Of a stretch of 64,000 nt of DNA, positions 16,379-24,606 are shown one piece after another. The position numbers and the translations under genes are program-made. This DNA is from Euryarchaeota archaeon UBA88 (GTDB taxonomy: Archaea; Thermoplasmatota; Poseidoniia; Poseidoniales; Poseidoniaceae), in contig DAME01000003.1 in the NCBI GenBank assembly GCA_002499545.1, positions 129,644 to 193,643 of the forward strand, written 5' to 3'. Numbering within the stretch: the first letter of the stretch is position 1; every line of letters starts with the position of its first letter. The notes below the pieces were generated by a model that saw only the letters and a program-made list of their open reading frames with translations, was not told the DNA's origin and did not search any database.

Positions 16379-17053
16379 TCAGCATTTTCTTCGAGCAAGT
16401 TCTGCTAGAACATTGACACTGTTCAGCGATGTCTGTTTGAGAATTGTATGTGCCTCGTTTTCATCTTCTTCAAGCGGTGAAGGTACAGGAGAACGTTTGG
16501 ATCGAACTTCTAGTTTGTGAAGGGATTCAGACTCTGCTCCGGCAGTTGAACACAGCAAAGAAATGAAGACATTCAACGGCATACCATCGTCCCAATTGAG
16601 GTATACTGAACCGTTTCGATTCGTTGGAAAAGCGGGTATGGAGTTCTCTAATTGACGCAGCCTTCCTGAAAGATTGGATGTTTCAACACGGAAGATTCTC
16701 CATGAATCACCTCGAACGCCTTTTCTGCGATGAGCATACAGTGGCATGAGTCGACATCGCTCGCCTTCAGCAACCATTGCCTCATACTGTAATTTGGTTC
16801 GACCGGACAAATACAGTTTGTCTGCTTTCGTAGATTTTACCTCGATGGGGAAACACAAGTCACCTCGTAATGCTAGAAGGTCTCCAGTTCCTTCCATTCC
16901 CGAACCCGCAGCTCGAACGACCAAAAATGGGCGATTGGTGATTAAACGCATCTTCTCTTTTTCTATCGGCGTGCACGAACGAATAACGGATTCTACGCCC
17001 TTCGGAACTCCGGCCAGAACCTGCCGTAATTCACGCTCATACTGGCTTGACAC
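16379..17053 (-). CDS. Hjc-like Holliday junction resolvase-family nuclease with C-terminal extension
   Basis: The protein has 224 residues from a GTG start at 17053. Near the N-terminus, SQYERELRQVL supplies the conserved Glu of archaeal Hjc resolvases. After an insert, VVRAAGSG, GDLLAL and FPIEVKS give the PD-(D/E)xK core (Asp and E-x-K). KLYLSGRTKLQYEAMV fits the following conserved helix. Classical Hjc has roughly 120-140 residues; here there are about 20 extra residues between the first Glu and RAAGSG, and about 100 extra at the C-terminus (Ser/Pro/Glu-rich linker, then a helical end). It probably cuts branched DNA such as Holliday junctions, possibly with altered specificity. It is divergent from the RNase H-fold gene at 17180. 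Confidence 0.72.
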   Translation of the reverse strand: MSSQYERELRQVLAGVPKGVESVIRSCTPIEKEKMRLITNRPFLVVRAAGSGMEGTGDLLALRGDLCFPIEVKSTKADKLYLSGRTKLQYEAMVAEGERCRLMPLYAHRRKGVRGDSWRIFRVETSNLSGRLRQLENSIPAFPTNRNGSVYLNWDDGMPLNVFISLLCSTAGAESESLHKLEVRSKRSPVPSPLEEDENEAHTILKQTSLNSVNVLAELARRKC

Positions 17054-17179
17054 ATACGCCCATCAATGTCAATCGTTCTTGATGACTTCGGTGAAGGTGA
17101 TGTCGAAGAATCGGGTTCAACGGCGTATCTGCGCTCACCAAAGCGAAATGTTAGTTAAAGTCGGAATCTTCGTTTAACT

Positions 17180-17917
17180 GTGTCTCGATTTGCGGTACGG
17201 ACCGTTGATTTCAGATTGGCCTATCGAATCATGCGGGAACTGCGAAAGCGTAATCTCCGATTCATTTTGCTGGACCACGATGCAGTTTTACCCAGTCACG
17301 ACATGATTTGGTTTGGAAGTGAACACGAAGTCGCACGCTGCCACGATGAAGGCCAACCAATTGCTGTGACAACTGAAACCATTGAATCTGCCGTGGATGA
17401 GGGTGTTCGGCTTCAACGCGGTATCGTCGATGTCATCGAATTATGCTTTGGAGTTGATCCGGGACCTCGCCCTGGAATCGCTTGGCTCGCCGATGGTGTT
17501 GTCTTGGGGGTTTCTCAGTTGGAATTCATCGAAGATGTCGCACAGCATATCAAGACCATCGCAGAAAGAATACAGTGCAGAAGTTGGCGTGTCAGGATTG
17601 GAAATGGAGCACCGTTGATTCGGGACCAAATTATCAACGATTGCTTAACCAATTCGATGCATGTTGAGCAAGTGAATGAGGCCAAAACCTCCCGTGGATT
17701 ACTTCGCCATAACCACGTAGTGTCCGCTATTCGAATCGCACTCATACGGGGTAGTGAAGTCACCGAGTTCCGTGAAATAACCCCTACAGACGGTGATATA
17801 CGGGAAATTCAACGGCAAAGCCGTAAACGAAGTAACGGGAGAAAGACAATCTCTTCACAGCAAGCTTACGAAGTCGCAATTGGACAAGTCTCAATGGATG
17901 AAGCGTTGAACGAATAG
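17180..17917 (+). CDS. RuvC/RNase H-fold-like protein of unknown function
   Basis: The protein has 245 residues from a GTG start; the gene appears leaderless. The centre reads CFGVDPGPRPGIAWLADGVVLG, the hallmark first hairpin of RuvC/YqgF RNase H folds with the metal-binding Asp in VDPG. It is followed by a helix (EDVAQHIKTIAERI), strand VRIGNGAPLIRDQI, strand HVEQVNEAKTS and helix HNHVVSAIRIALI, the usual order of the fold. By eye, the last helix has His and Ser where RuvC has acidic residues, so the active site may be changed or lost. About 85 N-terminal residues form a separate alpha/beta region (LRFILLDHDAVLPS). Its divergent neighbour is an Hjc-like nuclease. Function is not established. 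Confidence 0.6.
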   Translation: MSRFAVRTVDFRLAYRIMRELRKRNLRFILLDHDAVLPSHDMIWFGSEHEVARCHDEGQPIAVTTETIESAVDEGVRLQRGIVDVIELCFGVDPGPRPGIAWLADGVVLGVSQLEFIEDVAQHIKTIAERIQCRSWRVRIGNGAPLIRDQIINDCLTNSMHVEQVNEAKTSRGLLRHNHVVSAIRIALIRGSEVTEFREITPTDGDIREIQRQSRKRSNGRKTISSQQAYEVAIGQVSMDEALNE

Positions 17918-17919
17918 AA

Positions 17920-18951
17920 TCATTCTTCTTCGACTGGCATGTTCCTCAATCGTTCTTTCTCTGCTAGCTCGACATCGGGTGATGAAGCAATAAACCGCTT
18001 GACAATTGGTTCAAGAACCATTGGAGCCAATAAAACGCCGACAACCAGCAAGAACACGGCACCAAACGACGAAGCTGGAACGAATTCTGTGCCCGGCGTC
18101 CCAGCCCCGCTGACCATTAGTTTAACCGTTCCAAGCCAAGGAATTTCGCCTCCAGCAACCCCAATGAGCCAGCTGCTACGAATGGGTCCTACAACTCCAG
18201 ATTCACTGTGAACACCCGACGAACCGTTGACAACCTGCGCACCTTGGTCAATTGAACAATTGTTGTAATCACCAAGCGTTAGGATTCCAGCATGGCGAGG
18301 AACCCAATTCCAAACGACGAGATGAGATTCTACATTGGCGTGTGCTGGGCGATGACAGTCGTAGTACCCGGCGTCTGTCCCGTCAAAGTGAACCGTTACT
18401 GTTTCGACATCGAGCACCGACGTACCAAGTACATCCCAAGTCAAGACACAGGTTCCGAGAAGGCCGTCTTCGTCGATTGATTCAGAATCGTACGTGCCGC
18501 CGTCGGGGCAATGTTCTGAATGTGAAGCAGCATCCGAAACGCTTCGATTCGGAGTGATTGTGACATGGGCTACAACTTCCATGATTGCTCGATGGATAAT
18601 CGGAGTTCCAGACTCACCGTTTTTCTTGTAAATGATGACATCCCCTTCAAGTCCGTGTTGCTCATAGCCAAAATGCGAGTTGTTGGGGTTGGTTGCTTCT
18701 GCAAAAGTGATTATCGAATCATGAGAGCGGTCGTGAACCAGAATGAGGTCACCTGCGTCAATACTACCAATTTCTCCATCGATATCGTGGACCATCGATG
18801 AAGATTCTACCACCACCAACGGTGGCATGGATCCGGTGTGTGCATACAGCCCTATGATAAGGATCCCAATCATGCCGGCAGCAAGAAGGAGTTCGCGAAA
18901 CAGCGTTTTCACTGGGTCGCTATCGCTCACGTGTACTCGCCTCAAGTTCAC
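17920..18951 (-). CDS. Signal peptidase I, archaeal/ER (Ser-His) type
   Basis: The protein has 343 residues from a GTG at 18951 that overlaps the preceding gene by 4 bases (GTGA). An N-terminal TM helix (about 20-40) is followed by VVESSSMVHD, containing the nucleophilic Ser of the S26 family, and by GDVIIYKKNG and PIIHRAIME. The last has His where bacterial enzymes have the general-base Lys, as in SEC11/archaeal peptidases. A larger-than-usual external region with several cysteines follows, and a C-terminal TM helix (FGAVFLLVVGVLLAP) precedes a charged tail. It removes signal peptides from secreted proteins, of which this window encodes several. Confident at family level. Confidence 0.85.
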   Translation of the reverse strand: MNLRRVHVSDSDPVKTLFRELLLAAGMIGILIIGLYAHTGSMPPLVVVESSSMVHDIDGEIGSIDAGDLILVHDRSHDSIITFAEATNPNNSHFGYEQHGLEGDVIIYKKNGESGTPIIHRAIMEVVAHVTITPNRSVSDAASHSEHCPDGGTYDSESIDEDGLLGTCVLTWDVLGTSVLDVETVTVHFDGTDAGYYDCHRPAHANVESHLVVWNWVPRHAGILTLGDYNNCSIDQGAQVVNGSSGVHSESGVVGPIRSSWLIGVAGGEIPWLGTVKLMVSGAGTPGTEFVPASSFGAVFLLVVGVLLAPMVLEPIVKRFIASSPDVELAEKERLRNMPVEEE

Positions 18952-19334
18952 CGTCGAAGTCCTTTGCTTTCAAGGAATGCCGTCCATGCGACTGCATGCC
19001 CTGCTCCAAGCGCATCTGCGGCTTGGTTGCCCTCTGCTATTCGCCGGCGAACTTCAGATTTCGATTCGATTGATTGAATCTCTTCAAGAATTACAGTATG
19101 ACTCCGCAAGCTAAAGAATTCAGGTAAAATAATCACGAGGAAAATCGAAGAAAGAACGGCTAAACCGATTGCATGGCCGGTGAAATCACCCCAACTGTAG
19201 TGATTCTGAAGAAACAACAACTGATACATTGCCAGAGCGAAAAGTACACCGGTTGCGCCGGAAAGGGTTGCTGCGATACCGAGTTGTCGTCCATGTTGCT
19301 TTTGCCACCATTTTGATATCAGTCCAGTCACCAT
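18948..19334 (-). CDS. Small membrane protein of unknown function
   Basis: The protein has 128 residues with two or three hydrophobic helices (about 20-42 and 52-75), then a charged amphipathic C-terminal region (ILEEIQSIESKSEVRRRIAEGNQAADALG) likely in the cytoplasm. No family recognised. Its stop overlaps the signal peptidase start by 4 bases, so the two are translationally coupled and probably one operon. A role in secretion or in holding the peptidase is possible but purely contextual. The start ATG at 19334 has no obvious Shine-Dalgarno site. Confidence 0.6.
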   Translation of the reverse strand: MVTGLISKWWQKQHGRQLGIAATLSGATGVLFALAMYQLLFLQNHYSWGDFTGHAIGLAVLSSIFLVIILPEFFSLRSHTVILEEIQSIESKSEVRRRIAEGNQAADALGAGHAVAWTAFLESKGLRR

Positions 19335-19463
19335 CGTCTCACTGATACACCCTTGGGAGATGAGCCTCTTTTCTCTATCGCTTCAAAGTGTCATGACGGG
19401 GCGAAGTTGAAATGCTTTGGCGCCTGTGGGCCAAAGGCCCACTGAGGGACACGCGGTGATTTA

Positions 19464-22400
19464 ATGAAAAAAGCACTATTCTTATCACTACTTTTTATGC
19501 TCTCAATTATGACGCCGCTGGCTTCCAGTGCAACAACTGAAACCCAATTCAACAATGGGGAAACCTCGTTCAGCCACACATTTTCTGGCTCCGGAGACGC
19601 AACAGCTGGCCACCTCACCATTCCGTATGGTGCTGAAGTCACCGCAGCTGAATTCAGACTCAGGGGCGAGGCGAGTTCAACGTCCTATGCCAACTTCACA
19701 TCAAACGGCCACTTTGGTGGCAGTGGAGACGGAACATGGTCCGGCTCACCCCCCTCGCCGTTCACGTCAGGTAGCCGTTCAAACGTTGATGTCGACGCCC
19801 AACTCATGGGACTGAAAGGCAACCCAACCATTCAATCAATCGACCTTAGTCGATCTGCCCACGTTCAATCAATCGGTGCAGCGCATCAAAACACAACTGG
19901 ACAATTCGCTTCCATTGGAGACCAAGGATATACCGGACTCACCAAAAACTTCCCCCAGTTCTCTGTGAGCACGAATGCTGGATGGAATTACATCGGCATC
20001 GTTGTGTTAATCGGTGATGAATACCATATCATGCGGTACACTTCTTCCAGTTTGTACACCACTCCTACCGTTCTTCGAATCAATGCAACCTCCGGCGCCT
20101 ATATCGGCACCGCTACCATGAGTGCAGGCAGTTGTTCAACCAGTCAGATTTACCAAATGGTTGATGCGACCGTTGACGGAAATACCGTCTACACCGCTCA
20201 CAACAGTTACTACTATCTGACAAAATGGACCGTGAACGCCCTCAAAACAACATGGACATGCTCTCAATCGTGGTCATTTAGCCCAAATTATGTGACGGGC
20301 GTAGACATTGACGATGCAACCGGTAAAATGTATGTTTCCACCTACAGTTATTCTGCAGCAGCGCATTACCTCAACGAAGTCCGAAAATCCAGCCCAAGCA
20401 CAATCTTGGGGACATGGACAATGGCGACCAGTTCAACCATGGGGCGCTACGGGGCAGGGATGGTTGTCAATTTCCCGACCATAGTCTTCAACGAGTACGA
20501 CCAGCAGTATGTGAGTGGAGTCGGCTACAATTATGATTCATACCACCACTACTTCACCTTCGCCAACAATTTCATTGAACACATGGGTGTTGTACCCGTC
20601 GCTGGAGTTGGACATTACGGCATGGTTGATTCAGAAGACGGAAAAATCACCTACGCCTGCCACTATTATAGCACGACATACTGCAGCACGAGTACGAGGC
20701 ACAAACTGTACAATGTAGGGGATGGGGCACTGTTTGATGAGCGGACCCCAACCGCCACAACAGCAACCGTTCTTGGAAGTGCAATTTCGGTTTCTCAAGC
20801 GATTGATACTATCGAAATCAGTAGTATTCTTGGCTACATTCCATCCGGGACAAGTATCAGTGTCGATGTTTCAAACGATGGGGGCTCGACATGGATTCAT
20901 GCATCATCTGGCCAAACAATGACCTTTGCACAACCTAGCACGACTATTGTATGGCGAGCAACACTCAACGGGACTTCGACCAAAACGCCAATTCTTGACG
21001 GAATTGGCATCCAATACATCACTTCCTTTGTCACCTCTGGCTACATGTACGCCTACCAATACGTTGGAACCGGGACAAAGAACACCGTCGCAGCGACCCT
21101 CACATGGGACGAGTATCGTCCTAGCGGAACCGGCATCAAGGTAAACTTCGGATTTGGTTCATCAAGCACATGCACATCAACCACTGGCGTTGTGGCGTTC
21201 ACTCAATCGAATCAAACCCAGTCCATGACGGGTACTGGTTACTACATGTGCATGCGAGTTGAACTCACAGCACCTACGAGTGCCAGCGAATCTCCTTGGA
21301 TTTCAAACATTTCAATTGCCCAACACGCCAACGCTCCATCTCAACCTGGTATCGATATCAACGGACTTTCCGGATGGAGTCGTAGTGCAGCAGAAGGCGC
21401 CCTTCTTGGGCCGCTTACGGTGACCCATAGTTCCAGTGGTACCAACAATCTATTGAAGAGGTTCAACGATGAAATTCCCGACACGGGTGCAGGTTTCAGT
21501 AACATCTCAATTGAACTTGTAGCCGAATCTTCTGGAATTCTGATCCTTGAGTCATTTGCCGTAACCTATACCATGAACACCGTGAATTTAGACATCTCTA
21601 TTCCAGAAGGAGAGGTACTGCATGAACGTCTTGAACCTTACGAAGTAGTGACTCGCCATATCGTGGGGGAAGATGCAAGCAACATGCAAGAAGCGAGCTT
21701 GACACTGGTAACCAGTTCATTAGCAAAGAATCCAACATTTTTCTGGGAAAACGGTGACATATTCCCTGCACCTAACGACCCTGAAGACTACGTCGAACTC
21801 GATGCAAGTTCATGGTCGTCACAGTCCAACGGAATCCTAGAAATTCACTGGATTTTCCACGTCACAACCGAATTCCCCGACCAAAGCAACGTTCGATTTA
21901 GAACCGGATGTTTGGACAATACAGGCTCTGCCGGATTCGCCCCATTACCGCTCACCAGTGATATCGGGCTTGATGTCAACCAAAGTTTTGGACTTGGATG
22001 GCTCAAAGTTCGTGATAACGATGGCCCGTTGGTGATGGACGATGTCCCCGACAACTCATGGGTTGCTGCAGGCGACACGCTGCATTTCCAGGGTGCAATG
22101 TGGTTCGTGGGCACCGAAGATGCTCCAAAAGACAACGCCTTTGACGTTCGTATTTCTCGCAACGGCTGGGTTGAAAGTACCGCTCGAGACACGACCAACA
22201 ACAACGGCAGTTTCTTCATTTCAGTGGATCTACCTGAAATTGATGTTGAAGATGGTCTTACCTACCAAGTTCAAACCTATAACGAGAAAGACCCGACGAA
22301 GGTACTCCAGCCGAATTCTGATTGGGAGCGCACGTTCAAAGTTGATGCTACCGCTCCTGTCCGTACGGACTTCCTTCCAGAGGACAACAGCTACGAAGCC

Positions 22401-24530
22401 GCCAGTACCCAGCAAGAAGTGAAAATTCTCATCAATGACGATGTTGGCCATCCAATGTCGTTGGACCTAATGTATTGGGTAGAAGCCGACCACGACCTCA
22501 ATCGAAACGGAGAGGCTGACCCGCAAGAATACGTTATGAAGACTGTGCACAACTCCACGGTCACCAAAAACAAGTGGTTCATCACCACCATCGACCATTC
22601 TCGCAACCCAAACATGGGTCGTGTATCCTACTATTGGACGGGTGGAGACCAAGCCGGAAATCCGTTGTATTACACCGTTCTGGACGAAGACGAAAACCTG
22701 CTTGAATTCAATTCAGAGCCCGGCTTCGACTACGACGATGCTACGTTTAGAACTCGAAAGGACTCAAGTGCCCTGTTCACAGGGCTTGAATGGATGGGTC
22801 ACGAAGACAACGAAGCAGTCTATGCGGGAATGAAGCAAACCATCACCCTTGGTTTCATCGATGCCAACACTGCAATTGACTTTGAACACATCTCACTCGT
22901 TTTCGACTTTGAAGGACCCAATCCCTTGCGAGACGTCCAACGAATTTCATATTCTGGAATCAACAACACCTTCTGGTCAGAATCTAACTTTATCACGCTC
23001 TTGACATCAAGTTCAATGACTGAAACCACCAACGAATCAGGATTGCCTTGGATCATCGTGACATTCGAATTCACCATCGGATGGGACTGGCCAGATGAAG
23101 AAATGGGCGATGTCGCTCTTTTGTACAAGGAGCGTGGTTCAAGTCACGATTCTCAAATCCTTCTGCTCGAGCACACATTCAGGGTAGAAAACGATTTGAT
23201 TCTGGCGCCATCTGACTACTTGGTCGAAGACATTACAGAGCCCCGAACCGGTATCGTTGCCGATGGCAGTAGAGTGCGCAAGGACGACCGTTTAGCCTTC
23301 ACAGGCCGCGTCGTCTATGAAGGCAGTAACGTTGCAGCACCTCGTGATGTTGGAATCCTCATCGAGGTGTTCGATGGAGAAAAGACGTGGAGCGACGGTT
23401 CTATTTCCGAGCTTGGAGAGTTCTCTGTTGAAGTCCCTCTCTCGTCGGCATCGACGCTACAATCATCTCCGACTCGGACGTGCTTGATTTCGATTACCAG
23501 CATCCCTGGACGCGGTGAAGACATGACTGGGACCTTGGTCTCAACCACTCTTCGAGTCATTGTTGACGATGCGGCACCGCGTGTTGTTCGCAGAATTTCA
23601 CCACTCAACGTGATCGATATCTCAGCGAACAACGACTTGAGTTACGTTCCTGTCGAATTCCACGGAACAGAAGATGCCGACCTCACCGGTTCGAGCCAAA
23701 TGGTGCACTGGGTGATGCGTGATGCAACACGAACGGTTACCATCGGTGCTGGCTCAACACTACTCGGAATGCAACAGGACGGACAAAGCGTCATCTGGAC
23801 GGGTGCTGTTGACCTCACAGATGGAGGAAGAATTACGCCACAAGCTGGTGACTTCGTTGGATTTTATGTCACCGGATACGATGCTGCAGGAAATGAATTC
23901 CCGGTCGTATCGAATTCCGAAGCGAGCCCTATACCTGAACTAGCAGTGGATGACGTCGACTTTGAACGTCAATGGATTCGCTTGGGTGCGGTTGGACCAG
24001 AGCTTCGTGTTTCATCCATTTCTTTGTCCGATGACCACGTTGCACCCGGCTCGACCATCACCGTGAATGCAGATATATTGAACACCGGAGGAAACACCTC
24101 TGTGTTGTTCAAAGTGGCGTTTTATTCAGGTGACGACGATACACCGTTTGACACGGTTGGAGTTGCTGGAATCAGTGAAGGTGAGATTGTCAAGGTCAGT
24201 ACAACGTGGACTGCTGAGAATGTTGACAGAGTGCGAGTCGTAGTGGACTATGACAATCTGATTATCGAAGTCAACGACGACGATAACAGTGCTGAACACT
24301 CACTTGAAATTGCGTATGGAGAATACTTTGGATGGTTTGATTCACCTCGTGAACAACCGCTTGCATGGATCTTCATCTTCACATCGATTCTCGTGCTCAT
24401 CGTAGTTGCTACAATTGCAACTCGAACCACCATTGACCACGGAGAAGGCGCTTTCCGAGATGAAGAAGATTGGGAAGAAGACGAAGATGACGACTACGAT
24501 GAAGATGACGACTACGATGACGACGACTGA
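19464..24530 (+). CDS. Very large surface protein with CARDB domain, C-terminal TM helix and polyacidic tail
   Basis: The protein has 1688 residues. A classical signal peptide (MKKALFLSLLFMLSIM to ASSA) starts at an ATG with GGTGAT just upstream. The long beta-rich ectodomain has no catalytic motif I can recognise. Around residues 900-1450 are repeated Ig-like units starting with similar phrases (VDATAPVRTDFLPE, VDDAAPRVVRRISP). Near residues 1510-1600 lies a CARDB-type domain (LRVSSISLSDDHVAPGSTI to VDYDNLIIEVNDDDNSAEH). A TM helix (PLAWIFIFTSILVLIVVA) and an almost purely Asp/Glu/Tyr tail of about 25 residues end the protein. It is probably a cell-envelope or adhesion protein with the tail in the cytoplasm. 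It sits alone between opposite-strand and helicase genes. Confidence 0.8.
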   Translation: MKKALFLSLLFMLSIMTPLASSATTETQFNNGETSFSHTFSGSGDATAGHLTIPYGAEVTAAEFRLRGEASSTSYANFTSNGHFGGSGDGTWSGSPPSPFTSGSRSNVDVDAQLMGLKGNPTIQSIDLSRSAHVQSIGAAHQNTTGQFASIGDQGYTGLTKNFPQFSVSTNAGWNYIGIVVLIGDEYHIMRYTSSSLYTTPTVLRINATSGAYIGTATMSAGSCSTSQIYQMVDATVDGNTVYTAHNSYYYLTKWTVNALKTTWTCSQSWSFSPNYVTGVDIDDATGKMYVSTYSYSAAAHYLNEVRKSSPSTILGTWTMATSSTMGRYGAGMVVNFPTIVFNEYDQQYVSGVGYNYDSYHHYFTFANNFIEHMGVVPVAGVGHYGMVDSEDGKITYACHYYSTTYCSTSTRHKLYNVGDGALFDERTPTATTATVLGSAISVSQAIDTIEISSILGYIPSGTSISVDVSNDGGSTWIHASSGQTMTFAQPSTTIVWRATLNGTSTKTPILDGIGIQYITSFVTSGYMYAYQYVGTGTKNTVAATLTWDEYRPSGTGIKVNFGFGSSSTCTSTTGVVAFTQSNQTQSMTGTGYYMCMRVELTAPTSASESPWISNISIAQHANAPSQPGIDINGLSGWSRSAAEGALLGPLTVTHSSSGTNNLLKRFNDEIPDTGAGFSNISIELVAESSGILILESFAVTYTMNTVNLDISIPEGEVLHERLEPYEVVTRHIVGEDASNMQEASLTLVTSSLAKNPTFFWENGDIFPAPNDPEDYVELDASSWSSQSNGILEIHWIFHVTTEFPDQSNVRFRTGCLDNTGSAGFAPLPLTSDIGLDVNQSFGLGWLKVRDNDGPLVMDDVPDNSWVAAGDTLHFQGAMWFVGTEDAPKDNAFDVRISRNGWVESTARDTTNNNGSFFISVDLPEIDVEDGLTYQVQTYNEKDPTKVLQPNSDWERTFKVDATAPVRTDFLPEDNSYEAASTQQEVKILINDDVGHPMSLDLMYWVEADHDLNRNGEADPQEYVMKTVHNSTVTKNKWFITTIDHSRNPNMGRVSYYWTGGDQAGNPLYYTVLDEDENLLEFNSEPGFDYDDATFRTRKDSSALFTGLEWMGHEDNEAVYAGMKQTITLGFIDANTAIDFEHISLVFDFEGPNPLRDVQRISYSGINNTFWSESNFITLLTSSSMTETTNESGLPWIIVTFEFTIGWDWPDEEMGDVALLYKERGSSHDSQILLLEHTFRVENDLILAPSDYLVEDITEPRTGIVADGSRVRKDDRLAFTGRVVYEGSNVAAPRDVGILIEVFDGEKTWSDGSISELGEFSVEVPLSSASTLQSSPTRTCLISITSIPGRGEDMTGTLVSTTLRVIVDDAAPRVVRRISPLNVIDISANNDLSYVPVEFHGTEDADLTGSSQMVHWVMRDATRTVTIGAGSTLLGMQQDGQSVIWTGAVDLTDGGRITPQAGDFVGFYVTGYDAAGNEFPVVSNSEASPIPELAVDDVDFERQWIRLGAVGPELRVSSISLSDDHVAPGSTITVNADILNTGGNTSVLFKVAFYSGDDDTPFDTVGVAGISEGEIVKVSTTWTAENVDRVRVVVDYDNLIIEVNDDDNSAEHSLEIAYGEYFGWFDSPREQPLAWIFIFTSILVLIVVATIATRTTIDHGEGAFRDEEDWEEDEDDDYDEDDDYDDDD
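24483..24518 (+). repeat. 18-base perfect tandem repeat (two copies) coding for the acidic tail
   Basis: GAAGATGACGACTACGAT occurs twice head to tail at 24483-24500 and 24501-24518, inside the 3' end of the giant surface-protein gene, flanked by further GAC/GAT/GAA codons. The unit is six codons (EDDDYD), so copy-number change keeps the frame and only lengthens or shortens the acidic tail. Replication slippage is the likely origin. Confidence 0.85.
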
Positions 24531-24606
24531 CCATTCGCTCTGCTAACATAAGACAAATCCTCAAAAGAGGTTGACCAAACACTGTCTCCGTTGGGGTGGG
24601 GAGAGT

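Noticed and set aside
19464..24530. Idea that the 1688-residue protein is a sialidase or protease
   Set aside because: No HExxH, catalytic Ser/His/Asp arrangement, Asp-box series or Arg triad could be identified; left as a surface protein of unknown function.
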